This document shows positions 22,851-34,676 of a stretch of DNA of 64,000 bases, one piece after another; within the stretch, counting starts at the first letter, position 1, and every line of letters begins with the position of its first letter. Source of the stretch: Trebouxia sp. TZW2008 (lineage: Eukaryota > Chlorophyta > Trebouxiophyceae > Trebouxiales > Trebouxiaceae); assembly GCA_002118135.1 (NCBI GenBank), contig BDIU01000045.1, positions 186,001 through 250,000 of the forward strand. The letters run 5' to 3'. A program made the translations under genes and the position numbers. Below the pieces are notes generated by a model that worked only from the letters and a program-made list of their open reading frames with translations, was not told where the DNA came from and did no database searches.

Positions 22851-25800
22851 TCAAGCTGAGGAAGTCTCGACAACTGCAGCCGTGTGGTTGAAGCCGCAAG
22901 AGACCTGCAATGCTTTCCAAGTTGTTGACACAGCATCCAGCTTTGCTCCCTCTTGCAATGTCTCAGCTGGAAGCTGTAGATCGGTGACTTGTGTTGGTGC
23001 CCAGTAATCAAATTCATTGCCTAAGCCAAGCTGACCGCCACTGGAGCGCCCTGTCTCAAAAGTTGTTGCAGTGCCTACAGAGCCACCCCAGCCCCAACAC
23101 AGTAGCTGCCCCGCATGAGTAATAGCTGCGCTATGCTTCCAGCCTGTCGCCACCTGCCCAGCAATGACTGATAAGTGGCATGAGATAATGTCGGTGTCCC
23201 CCGTTGTCAATAGTGGTGAATAATCAAATAACAAGTGAGCAACACATCAGCGCTCCGTGATGCTTGTTGAGTGGGCAGCGTGCAAGACAGGACCCTTGAC
23301 ATGCCTGTAGCACTGTGTTCTTGGTTTTGTCAGGCTCAGCAACCCTCAAGGGGCTCAGACAGCTGCTTTTGCACATCGATGCAATGCAGTGATGCAGCAT
23401 GGATAGGACACAATTTGCAGCAGCTGCTAAACGGCTTTGCCTTCAGTGCGGCAGCACGTTGTGATGCAAGGCCCTAGCAACAGCAAGCGGAATAGCAGTG
23501 CCTGCAGTGCTTGATCAAGATAGCAAATGGCCTGAATGATTCCTGCCTCGACATGACACTGGAGGAGGCAACCAAGTACCTGAGCACAAGTGAGCTGAGG
23601 AATGTTGACTGGCTCCTTGGCATCCCGGCTCACACCAACACCCAAGCCCAGGACACCATTCTGGTTGGCACCCCATGCCACCACATTGTCTGTGTAGCGC
23701 AAAGCCAGAGTGTGAGCCCCGCCCACAGCCAGGTCAGCAATACCGTGCACCTGAGCTACCTGCTTCCATCAAACAAAAGACGGTAAACAAATACAAAGAT
23801 GTGACAACTCTTCCGTGCTATCTTGAACCGTCATCAAAAGGGGCCTGTGAAATATTTTATATTATAAAAATCCCTGACAAATCCCTAGTGACAAGAGATT
23901 CAAAAACATTCAAAAAGTAAACCTTTTGCAGCAAGAACTGAATAGTCTCTGATCAATGATGCTGCAGTGGACCACATGAAAACAAATCTGCAGAGGCTGA
24001 GGAATGGCTGTCAACCATGCGCCAGGCAAGCATCAACCCGACAGTTCTTCTGTACATTGCTTTGTGGTCCAGGTAGACACATTTAGCACTAGCATGCAAG
24101 ACTGACAACATACAAAATGCATCAAGAAACACAGCGTACTTGCAATTTGGATGGTCAATTATACAGCTTCTAGCTTGATGGCATCAAAGTGGGTCTACAG
24201 TAATCTCTGTATGTAATAACTGCATTGGTCACAAATAACAACATCCTTATATCAAATTGTCCTTGCTCAGAAATACCACTGTAGTCAGAATGCAGTGCTT
24301 GTTTCCAGCTGCTTTGTCCTTAAATTGAGTGTCCTTATATTTAGAGGTTACTGTACCTGTTGAGGCAATCCCACATCTGCTGTGCTGCCTGTGCCAAGCT
24401 GCCAGAAGGATCCGTAACCCCATGTGTACACAGCCCCATTTGCATCAATGCAGCCTGCACAAAGCGTTAAACCCTTGGGAAACACCGTTCTTAAACACTC
24501 ACATTTTACTGTCTTCAGGAGCGGCTGTAACATGAATGTTCATCTTTGATCACAAAGATGGGATGTGATGTTTGCAAAAGCTGCACATGAGACGATGCTG
24601 TGTATGTAGCGTGCGTCGTCAAAATCGATGCAGACCTGGCATGGTCGTGCTTTGCATTTCAACTTCTGTTGTGTGACAGCACAGCAAGCGGAATCATGTA
24701 CAATGTGGGGCAGGTTGCTGTGATAAGAACTGTCATAGGGCAAACATTGGATGCAATTGCTTGCCTCGTCTGGAACTTGCGGCAAGCACAATTGATGGCA
24801 GACATGTGAAAGCCGTACAGATCTTCTCCTTGTACTACATGTCACGCAACTGCCGTGCATCAATTTTGAAGAGCCTACTTTCCAGGGACTTGTCACTTAT
24901 TGCTGAAGCTGCATTCAAGGCCCAATGTCTTGAAGAAACTTGCCTCTCTCTATGCACTGAAACCAATACAGCAGACTTTTGTTTCACCTGAGGCCCCTCA
25001 ACTAATTCACCTGAACCCCCAACATCAACTCACCTGAGCCTTCTAAACCAAACAATCATTTTGTCTCCCTGTAAGGCATAACTCTGACAGCTCACCTGAG
25101 TGCATATGACCACATGAGACATCGCACACTTTCTCAGTGATAGACTGAACCAGCTTAGGCGTCGCCTGATCCTTGTTCCAGAACCAAAGCCGATTGCTGC
25201 TCTGTGCATGGCCCAGGCGGCCATTGCTGCCGCTGCCCCAACTGAACAGCTCCCCAGATGCAGAGACAGCCAGTGAATGCTCTGCTCCAGCAGCTAGCTT
25301 GACAATTTTGAGACCTGTGAAGCCGCAGACAGGTTGCAACCAGTTTGCATGAGTATCAGGGGTCTACAGGGGCTCTGAAAACCCGGGGGTTGTGCACACT
25401 GTGCAGGTTGACGGGGGCTGCAGGGCAGTTTGTGCGGGCTACACTAGTAATGTACTGACATTGTGGCACCGCTTGGCCGTGCACGGTTTTGAGTGCTACA
25501 CCCCCAGGGGAAGCGGGGGGTGTAGAGGCCTGGTGAGTGTATGTACAGAAATGTTTCCTTGCAACATACGGACATCCTCGGTGAGCAGATAAGGTGAATG
25601 GAACCAACCACTGCGGTCTGACTACAGTGGTACCTTTGAGGGAAGACATTTTGTTATCAGGACAAGTTTCTTGATGACGAAAGCAGTCAATACAAAAAGA
25701 AATGACTGTTTGTATACAGTGATTGCAACATATGCATTCTTGTCACTGCTTCAGCTGAAGTGTAAAGCAGCGGCAGACTTGCAGTGTCTTCTTGATCTAG

Positions 25801-26923
25801 TGACCGCATTCGCAGTCAGCTTGATGCATCATATGAAACTGGCACCTGTAAAGCAGTAGCAAACCTGCAGACATCCCTTTGCTGTTTCAATTTGCATGGT
25901 CATGATATCAGGTGTCACAAGACTGTTGTACCACTGTTTGGATGCTGTCGAGACAGCAAGGGCTGATTGCCGCTCCCTAACACGATACTCACAAATGCTA
26001 CAGGACAAAACTTGTAAGCACCACATATGCAAACAGCAAGACATTACACTCAACAAGGGCAGACTGCCAGGTCGTGTAGCTTGCAGACAGCAAGACATGC
26101 CCATGCATCTGCATGCAGCGCTGTGCAAAGCCATGCTGCTGAAGACTGCATGTCATGATCCTGACCCATGGCATGCAGTGTCAAATTGGTGCACATACAG
26201 ACCAGCATAACAAACCTTTGAGTGCCTCAACTTGCTGAGGAACGCCAATACGTGGGCCTGACTTGCTACCAAGGCCCAGCTGGCCTCGTGTATTTCGTCC
26301 ACAAGCCCAGACATCGCCAGAAGTTGTTAAGAACAGAGTGTGGTGGTGGCCACTGACAACTTGGCTCACGGCTTCTGGTAGCAAAGCTTCCTGTGGGACC
26401 TGCGTGATTAGCGTACACCTCTGTCAGCTGATACATGGTCAGGAGGTCATGTGCTGCACAGCATCAAATTGCCAAAGCACGGCAGCATGGCATCAAAGTG
26501 CATTAGCAGATGCAGTTGCTGTGGCGCTTATCTGAATGCTGCAGGTGAATCAAGATGTGGAGCAGCATTGATGATCACCAGAAAAGGCTGAAAGATACCT
26601 ACTGGAACGTAACGGGAGTGTTGTGAATGGCCTAGCTGCCCATCCTCATTGAGACCCATGCTGAACACCAATCCTGAATCTACAGATCAAATAAGTCAGC
26701 AATTAAGATCGAGGGACGCAACATGACATGTTCTGTTACCTGTTGTGACAACAGTGTGCGCGCCCCCACATGATGCTTGCAAAACGTTAACGTCCAATAA
26801 AGCGCTGCATACGCGAGGTATAGTTTCTCCCCAGCACTCAGCTCCGTGACCTAATCTACCATAGTCGCCGTTGCCCCAGCATGCCAGCAATCTCTGACAG
26901 ATCGCGCGTGAAATTTTGACCAT
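22851..26923 (-). CDS. RCC1-repeat beta-propeller protein
   Basis: Seven-bladed propeller of the RCC1 superfamily (RCC1, UVR8, RUG and others). Exons (minus): 26923-26740, 26679-26603, 26420-26216, 25314-25096, 24454-24357, 23759-23580, 23153-22851; 421 residues, phases consistent. Blade motifs recur along the protein: CWGNGDYGRLGHG, FSMGLNEDGQLGHS, ASCGGAHTVV, VSGHHHTLFLTTSGDVWACG, GRNTRGQLGLG, LAAGAEHSLAVSASGELFSWG, YTWGYGSFWQLGTG, VGGAHTLALRYTDNVVAWG, and in the last exon GWKHSAAITHAGQLLCWGWG and VSCGFNHTAAVV. There are no extra domains, so the exchange-factor or UVR8-type role cannot be decided. The UVR8 GWRHT Trp-triad motif is not seen as such. Intron 5 starts inside a MITE. Confidence 0.88.
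24195..24357. mobile_element. Tc1/mariner-like MITE inside RCC1-gene intron 5
   Basis: About 160 bp bounded by 11-base terminal inverted repeats CAGTAATCTCT (24198-24208) and AGAGGTTACTG (24343-24353), one mismatch, each flanked by TA, the mariner target duplication. No transposase inside, so non-autonomous. The right end supplies the first bases of the intron (donor GTACAG at 24356-24351 on the minus strand). Confidence 0.55.
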
Positions 26924-27187
26924 GCGTGGTCAAAGCAGTGCATTGAGCGACATGCGTCGATGTGTGCTTTGAGCGACCCCATGAAACGCCAGCACAGCAT
27001 GCATGCATGTTGCGCAGCATGGTTAGAGCGGTGCCAGGAGTAGTGCTGTCCTGTTCCCCTGCCTCGACGAGTCCGCGGCTCAGAACTGCAACATCAGTGA
27101 GTAGCCAACGTCAAGCTTCCTGTAGTCTGTTGTGTCCAACTTCAGCGCTTCCTGTCAGACCAGGTTGTGCGCAGCTACGTGAAAAGC
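26924..27187. promoter_or_regulatory. Divergent promoter, RCC1-repeat gene / histone H3 variant
   Basis: Only 264 bp between the two start codons. Must contain both promoters. No canonical histone octamer or TATA element is obvious. Confidence 0.5.
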
Positions 27188-27865
27188 ATGGCTCGCACCA
27201 AACAAACAGCAAGGAAAACAACAGGAAACTACATGGCCACAACAAACCTCGCGAGACCAAGGAAGAGTGTGAGAAAGACTGCACCTACTGCCACAGGCGT
27301 GAAGCCCTTCAGAAAGGTGCCAGGAGCCAACGTGCTGAGGTAAACGAGCCAGCTTGACGCAACAAACGAGCATTCAGCGCCACGGCCGGAGCATGGCTAA
27401 GCGCAAACTACGTACAGGGAGATACGTAAGTACCAGAGGAGCACCGAGCTCCTGCTTCGACGAGCACCCTTCCAGCGTGTTGTGCGTGAGATCACTAGTG
27501 ACTTCAAGGCAGACTTCCGGTGGCAAGTCAGCGCGGTCGAGGCTTTGCAAGAGGCTGCGGAAGCCTACCTGGTGAGTGTTTGCGGCGCTGCTGCCTCCAA
27601 AGTGCAGCTTTCAGAAACACTGGTCCTGACACTGCATATAAGTTGACACTGATGCGCCTTGCAGGTCGGCTTGTTTGAAGACAGCAACTTATGCGCAATC
27701 CATGCCAAGCGAGTCACGATCATGTAAGCTGACAAGGCTGCTGATGTATCACACAATTTTTCGCACAGTGTTGACTGCAGCAGACTCTGATCTGCAATGT
27801 ATGTGTGTAGGGCAAAGGACATGCAGCTGGCAAGGCGCATCCGAGGCCGCCCAGACAAACTATAG
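27188..27865 (+). CDS. Divergent histone H3 variant, CENH3 candidate
   Basis: Histone-fold protein of 139 residues from exons 27188-27339, 27418-27571, 27665-27723 and 27811-27865. The extreme tail [10 protein letters not shown] is canonical (K4, K9), then departs: [10 protein letters not shown] replaces the S10/K14/K18 region, and PFRKVPGAN replaces the PHRYRPG turn. The core keeps [21 protein letters not shown] and [20 protein letters not shown], and ends [10 protein letters not shown]. Trp86 replaces the Phe of the RFQ motif, a change typical of centromeric H3, but loop 1 has normal length. Four introns' worth of splicing and divergence from H3.1 indicate a replication-independent variant. 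No canonical H3 or other histone neighbours. Confidence 0.88.
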
Positions 27866-29283
27866 ACAGTAATGACCACTGCGTGCCTCCTTGAGAAAAG
27901 AAAAGAAGCAAGAAAAAGGCTTCGCCAATAGGCACCATAGTGAGATCCTCTGTGGCAGAGGCAGTCTGGCATTGCTGCCCTCAAAGCAGTACTCAGCAAG
28001 CGCAGACAGTTGGCTTGAGCGAGTCTCAGAATGTCAGAACAAGATTGTACTGCTTCTCAAGTCCCTGTCTCAAGGCAAGGTGTTTTTGGCGCAAGGCTTA
28101 CAAACGATGTTGTCAGCATGTCTTTCTACTGACATAGCCTCCTTGAGTGCAACAAGCAAAAGCAAGTATGTACTGCTACGTGTGGTGAAGTATCATAATT
28201 GAGGGCTGCAGTGCTTGAATGACAGTTGCAGTAGGTTTGTCATTACAATACATGCAATACAATCTTGTCGCATGGTTGGAGTGTTGAGCAGTTGCTTGCA
28301 CCTGAAAAACTTTGTTTTTGCTTGAACTGTATAACATCCAGCCTTTTCTGAGGCAAGAAAAGCCAGATCTAGCAGCAACTGGCTGCAAGGTGCTGTTTCC
28401 TGTGCTCAGCAATCCTTGTCTGGCCTGCAGAGGTTTTCTGCCTTGTGCGTTACTCAAACAGCTTTCTGGCAAATGATTTTGGCATACGTGTTTTTGCTTT
28501 AGAGTTTTATGAAATGAAGGGCAGGCTTGAACTTTTTTCGCTTACATCTACTGTTTTTGAGCTTTTCAAAATGCATTTCGGAATTTGTGTAAGACAAGAT
28601 GCTGGCTGAGTGTGGGATGGCTGCCGTTCTTATGCCAGTACAGCAAGTACTGTAAACAAATTGCAACAGATTACCAACAGGTCAAAAGCGTGACAAAGCG
28701 AGTTCGAGACAGGCCAGGAACATACATGGTATTGATTGGTCACATGTACGCAGGCATCTTCGTTGTTAGTTCAACGATGCAGCAGCATGCCCTCGACGGC
28801 AGGATTTCCATGCTGCTGTAAGGCGATCACTCACATTGTAATCGAAACACCATACGATGTATCGGTAATGCGTGGCACTTGAGCTGACTGCAGATGATCA
28901 TTTGATAGCGCATTGCGCAAACCTTTGAACAATAGCTCACTGGAACGCTGACGCACCGCTCAGTCATTGGCAGGCATCAGTCACACCACCAATTTGAAAC
29001 AATTGCAGCAAATGAGCTGTTCATGTCATACTTTCAGCTCGCTCCTGCCTTGAGACACAGCAAAACATTACTTGCATAGCATCTCCAGCACAGAAGGCTG
29101 CAGCACTCACACGAGAAGTATGTCTGCACAGATAAGTGAAACAGTGTATAGCTCCGACGACACCATGCAACTTGCGGGTTGCAATTGCATGACGCTCAGG
29201 GATACGCTGAAAACCAAAACGCGCTTCTCAGCACACTAACGCCCCACACCTACCCAGACAGCGCAGCTACAGCCTAAAAGACT
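27866..29283. other. Convergent intergenic region, H3 variant to OEP61
   Basis: 1,418 bp between converging stops. Contains a dispersed repeat copy at about 27897-27990 (partner at 37012-37107). No conserved coding frame; the 78-codon plus-strand frame at 28585 has no recognisable features. Confidence 0.45.
27897..27990. repeat. Dispersed repeat copy
   Basis: AAAAGAAGCAAGAAAA...TAGGCACCATAG...AGAGGCAGTCTGGCATTGCTGC...CAAAGC matches, with gaps, 37012-37107 in intron 4 of the giant channel gene, same orientation. Confidence 0.55.
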
Positions 29284-32200
29284 CTAGACCCAGCCAAGGA
29301 GTCGCAAGACAACTGCTATCAGCAAAACCACAATAGCCCAAAACACCAATGGATGCTGGTTCACAAACTGCTTGGACTGCTTTGCCAAGGTGAAGATGGG
29401 CACACCGTAGGCTGCAACTTTAAACAGCAATCGCATACTGCGTGGACTGATCTTCTTGGCATAGCCAAGGTATTGAGCTGCCTGCAACACAAGCAGCACA
29501 AGTTGATCAGAGCCCTTAACATGGCAAACATGTTGCTGGCCTGAGGCTGCGCTGTTTCTGGTGCAGCATTATCAGTTTCAACTCCTGTGAAGCGCAATCT
29601 GTTATACAATGAGTGCTTGATTGCACTATGTACACAAACATGCTATTGTAGGCAAAACTCGTGATGCCTCACAAAGCTCAATTGATGCCTGTGAAGCCTG
29701 TACTTACGGTCACAAACTGTTGTCACATGCAAACAGCGGCAAAGCACTGATATGCTCACTTTCATGCAAAGGTTGAGCTGCAATAGCACACCTGCTCAGG
29801 TGTTACATCTACGCCGCCACTCTGCTTGAGCAGGCTTGCCAAATCCTCAGGTGTCATGTTCTGAGTGAAAGCAGTGATCATATCAGCAGTTGCAGGATCG
29901 CTGAGGCTCTTCTGCATGTGGTCCATTAGCTCTGGGGTCATCTGTGGCATCTGACCTGCAGAAAGTTGACACACAAGCATGAGACCCATAACAATGGCTG
30001 CTGTGGTGTGCGCACGTATTGACATGTAGTCATGTATGTGTAGTTGCAGGGCATGGTCTGTGCCTCTGCCAACTATGCGATCCAATGTTTACATGTTACA
30101 GCAACATCAGATCCTCTCACTGCTCACAGGGGGTTTGCAATTCTTGTGTTTCTACCAAACAAATAGGCGCACCTAAGTGCACAAGCAACAGCGCATTGAT
30201 GACTTGAGCTTGACCAAGACACGCCATCCTAATGCGGTGCTTGGGCTGCAGGCTGCAATGAGTTGCTAAGCTTACCGGGCGCTGGCTGCTGCCCTGAAGT
30301 GCTGGCTGCATTAGCAGCAGGAGTATTAAAGGATGCAGCTCCACGATTGCCAGCCATCAACATCATGCTTTGCATCATCTCTGGTGACATGTTGGCCATC
30401 ATGGAGCTAGCAGCCCTCATCATTTCAGGGGATATTTGCATGCCCTCTGCACAATGCACAACCAATCAACTGCCCAACTTATAAATACATATGGCTGATG
30501 CACAAAGTCACATGCAGCTACATATCAGGATGTCATACATTGCGAACTTCTGAGATTCCCAGCGCATTTTCTTCATAACAGCAGTAGATCCAAAAAGCAA
30601 TTGCAGGCAGCATGGTGTACAGCACTTCCTCAGGCATCCAGAGCCAGGAGAGTCTCCAAGCAACAATGAGCGCAAGCAATTGAAGCACCAAGCGAGATAG
30701 CTTAAGCCATGATGGAACGAGCTGGCAAAGCTGTGAAAAGCAGCATATCACACCTGGAGCGCCAGCCATCCTGGCCATAGACTGCATCTGTGCAGGGTCC
30801 ATGTTGCTCATCATGTCTGTCATCTGCCGCATTATCTGTGGGTTCTGCATCATGTTGCGCATCTGCTCAGAATCCATGCCTGGTGGCATTCCTGGAGGCA
30901 TGCCCATGGGTGCACCGTTCTGTGATGGTGGAACAGCAACCTGGGGCTGACTTTGAGCTGGTATCTCCTCAACATTGTCTGAGTCAGCTTCAGAAACATG
31001 ACCATCCTCCTCAACCTGTGCTGGTGCTGATGCCTGGTTGCTGCTACTGACTGCATTGGTGCTGCGGTCAGAGGGCGTGTCTACTTGGGACACTGGACGA
31101 TCTTCTGACGTTCCTGCGGCAGGGAGACGGGTTGTGGCTGCTGGCTGACTTGCTGCACCTTCTTGAGCTTCTTTGAGCTTGGCAGCAATCACGTCTTTCT
31201 CATTGGCTGGTGAGCGGTCTAGCGCCTTGGTCAAATCTGACACTGCCTCATGGTACCTGTGGTGCCACATTGAGGGTTTGCGTAGCATAGCAAGCATCAC
31301 AAAATTGATTCATTCATCCAAAAACATGCTAGACAGGCTCAGTCATAAATGCCCTACAAGAGAGGCTTGTTCAGGAACCAGGTCTTTTGCAGCTGACAAC
31401 AGTTGGCAGAACTGGCAGTATAAGCGTACAAGATCAGAGTGCTCTAATGTGAGAACATGATTGTGCTTGACACAGAGCAAACAGGGATTGTGAAAACAAA
31501 CACACCTAGCCAGGCCAGTATACGCTTGCCCTCGCCTATATAATGCCTTGCGATTGCTCCTGTCTGCGGCCAAGACCTCAGTGCATTCTTGAGCACATTG
31601 ATTGTATTGCCCCAGATTGAGACGGCAACTGCAAATGTTCAGCATGCAAGCCTTTTGCAGCTCCTTGACTTGTTCAGACGGCTGACCTGCAGGATGCACA
31701 ATATAGCATCAGCAAAAGTCAGCCAGGCCAGCCTCAGACCTCAGAAAAATGCTTGCTGACCCATTGCTTGAGTAGCGGCTGCCTCACCACTCAGATTAGA
31801 CTTGGCCTGCTTGTATTTTTCTATTGCTGCTCCGTACTGCTTAGAGCTGTGAAGCTGATTCCCTTCAGCCTTCAACTTGTTGGCTGCATCAAATTTGTAC
31901 TTCTCTTGCGCTGACAAACTAGCGCCTGCTTGCCCAGCAGCTTGCCTCATCTGATCAGGAGTCATACTGTTCATCTGCGTCCTTGCACGCCTGATCTCGT
32001 CTGACGTCAGATTTGCGGCTTGCTGCTGATATGCTTGCATCTGAGCAGGCGTAAGGTTACCCATCGTCCGCTGCATCTCTGCCATCTGCACGGCAGCAAT
32101 AGCACGAAGTGGCAGCTACGACACCCCAGCCGATAGCACAACCCGAGCATGGTTCGTGCTAAAGAGAGTCTGCCAGAAGATGCCTGCTGCAAACCTGATC

Positions 32201-32338
32201 AGGCGTCATCTTTGACTGCAGAAAACCACAATCCTCAGAATGTGCGTGTACGAAACAGAAAGAGATCAAGTAAAAGTCGCTCAAACGACTACGCACCATC
32301 TGCTCCATCGCTAGCTTCATCATCTCGGGATTCATCAT
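29284..32338 (-). CDS. OEP61: OEP61-like TPR membrane protein (Hsp70 docking)
   Basis: Tail-anchored TPR co-chaperone of chloroplast outer envelope/ER that receives Hsp70-bound preproteins. Exons (minus): 32338-32297, 32215-32195, 32085-31761, 31686-31506, 31256-30754, 30446-30276, 29955-29792, 29481-29284; 534 residues, phases consistent. The N-terminus MMNPEMMKLAMEQM and Met-rich MTPDQM repeats match OEP61. Three TPR helices pairs follow (FDAANKLKAEGNQLHSSKQY, CMLNICSCRLNLGQY, NRKALYRRGQAYTGLARY) with the basic clamp KALYRRGQAY. After an acidic linker come Met/Pro STI1-like segments (MRQMTDMMSNMDPAQMQ, MSPEMMQSMMLM) and a C-terminal anchor (FWAIVVLLIAVVLRLLGWV). An extra exon near 29550 was tested and dropped because skipping it keeps phase and alignment. 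Confidence 0.92.
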
Positions 32339-32586
32339 AGTGACAAGCGTGCCTATCAACCACTGAGACCAGTGCAGTGAACCGAATCGAGCTGCAACCT
32401 GCGGTCAAATGCTAGTTAGGTTTTGCATGAAAGGTCTCGAATTTGCCAAATTTGTTCTCATATACCAATCATGCATCTTGCTAGAACAGGTGGCGTTTCA
32501 GAGCAAGTCTCAACAGAATGCTGCTGGCTTTGCAGGTTGTCACCTTCACCACACAGCATGGAGATCCGAACGCACCTCAAGTGGTC

Positions 32587-34057
32587 TCAATCAGTCTGTC
32601 CACTGGAGTCATGGTATGCCCCAAGCAGATCAGTCGCAATTTGCAGGCGGACCTTTGGGATGTCCTTTTGGCTGAAAGTGTGAGCTGGTTCAGACCCTGC
32701 CAGCAGCTGCTTTGCATACATGCATACAAACACCCCGCAGCTGCCGCCATCATGCTGCTCTGGCAAGTCAGGAGGTGTTATGTGCTCCCATTTTACATCC
32801 TGTATGGCAAAGTACCTGTCAGCTGTCATGCGTGCTGTTGCTGCATGACACATGCAGCATCATGCATACAATGATGTACACAGCAGTTTGCACACAATAT
32901 CATGTGTACAGAATCATTCAACGACACTCCCTTACCTCTTGCATGCCTTTTTTGTCTACTAACTCTTGCTTAAGCCATCTTTCAAGTGTGGGCAGAACTG
33001 CGTCTTGGCCACGTCCTGCAAGCTCATATCAAGCGCCTTGGGGTCCATTGTCACATGTTTTTGAAAGCTGTCAAGCAGAGTACAAGTTGCTGCCTGATTG
33101 CTATACTGCCTCACCTGAGAGACCAGTGCCAAGCATGCTATCATAGTAGTGTATGCTCTTGCGTTTCACATACACAGCTGCCAGGCACCAGTGCAGATTG
33201 TTGTGGTTGATTGGAATCAGCAGAAGGTCTTGACTGAACACATCAACCTTCTTTGTCCAACGTGCCACCCCTGCAGCAGTTGTCCACAAAGCTTTGCTGA
33301 AAGGTCAGAATAGTCTACAAGCACAGTCTTTGGCCTATAAGCAGTGCTTGTCAGAGCTTGTGTATTGATGATCAAGCCTAAAATGCAGAGCCATCAGTCA
33401 CACGCAACAAGTCTCTTAGCTGTCTGCAGCATCACCTGCATAATCAAAGTCACTTCCAAAGCAAGCTAGCCTGGTCCAAAAGAAGGTGTTGAAGATGTAT
33501 GCCTTGGGTACATTCACATCAGTGACCTGCTGGCGAAGATTGATACCCTGCACCATAGCAAGGGTTGGATCAGCTTGGTGGTGTGTATAGTCGCAAATGC
33601 CAAATGAGCTCAATCATGTGCACATGCTCTGGTTGCTGCCTGTGCACATGTAATAACATGCTGTTACAGAATCTTCTGTCAATGCTGCACATCAGATGTT
33701 CACCTGTAGCAACTGCATGTACAAATTGACAACCTCATCACGTAGCCAATCGCACTCTTGCAATGTCCGGAAGGCAGCTCGAGAGGCCTGAATGCAGCAA
33801 AACAGATGTGATGAATAGATTGTTTCGTCTTTGTCTGCCAAAAGCTGCAAGAAGCACACCTGACATCCTGGGCCTTTCAAGATGACTTTGCTGTCTTCAG
33901 CCTGAACGGCAGGCAAGAACAACTGCTGTGCTTGTGCCGTCAGAATGGCTTCTTCCACAGATTGACCAACAGTATGACCAACAGTGGAGCTGAAGCTGCC
34001 GCGCAAGCTGCGAAACACACGAAAGACTTGCCAGCAAGCGCTGGTCAACGACTCCAT
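32587..34057 (-). CDS. ULP1/SENP-type SUMO protease
   Basis: C48 cysteine protease that matures SUMO and/or deconjugates it. Exons (minus): 34057-33860, 33787-33704, 33547-33436, 33291-33115, 33015-32936, 32799-32587; 287 residues in consistent phase. Catalytic domain from about residue 70: DWLRDEVVNLYMQLLQ, VPKAYIFNTFFWTRL, then DVFSQDLLLIPINHNNLHWCLA with His165, SIHYYDSM with Asp182, Gln232 of the oxyanion hole and GGSCGVFVC with nucleophile Cys238. Short N-terminal region, so a compact enzyme. The start at 34057 is the first in-frame ATG; the frame is open further upstream without ATG. Divergent from the giant channel gene. Confidence 0.92.
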
Positions 34058-34676
34058 CACAGTATTGGATGTACAATGAGCAGGTTCTTGCAATGATGCG
34101 ATCAATGGTGAAGAAAGCAGGGGATGAGCACTGATCAGGGTCCTGTCACACGGCTCCTGTGTCGAAGTGAGTGCTGGTCAAAGTAAGACTGTGCAAGCTT
34201 GGCAATCGGGGTGCAGGCGTTTTGCCATGACTAACATGACTCATGCTACTAGCTTGACTTCGCAAACAGCGTTGCGCAGGATCACATCAGACCGGTCAGA
34301 GCTTGAGTGATGCGAGATTGATCGACTTGCCGGCATTCCATCAAAGTGCCTGCGAATTTGCCGATGAGACACCGTCTGGGATAGGCGCACGTTCCTACCG
34401 GATGCCGTGATGTCTGCAGCTGCTTTTGCTTGTTTGGAGCTTGTGAGCCTCATCGGTGAGGCACAGTAGGTTGATCTCCAACAAGTGTCAAGTGCCGCAC
34501 TGTCTCAAGATTAGCTGATTTTGAGCATTGACCGGGACGCACGACGTTTGCGGCATGAAAAGCTTTGTCACCATCAGCTGAAACCCGGACGGCACATACG
34601 ACGCGCATTCGCTGTGTTCTGTTGTATGCAGGACTACCTGAGACGTGTGTAAGCAAGCAAGAGCTGCGACCAAAAC
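34058..34676. promoter_or_regulatory. Divergent region, ULP1 / giant channel gene
   Basis: 619 bp between the opposed start codons; presumed bidirectional promoter and 5' UTRs. Short minus-strand frames at 34241-34656 lack family features. Confidence 0.45.

Noticed and set aside
28585..28821. 78-codon plus-strand frame
   Set aside because: No motif, no splice partners, in a long convergent intergenic region.
29530..29615. Extra OEP61 exon (VETDNAAPETAQPQ frame)
   Set aside because: It has no donor in the needed phase; splicing 29792 directly to 29481 keeps frame and matches the family.
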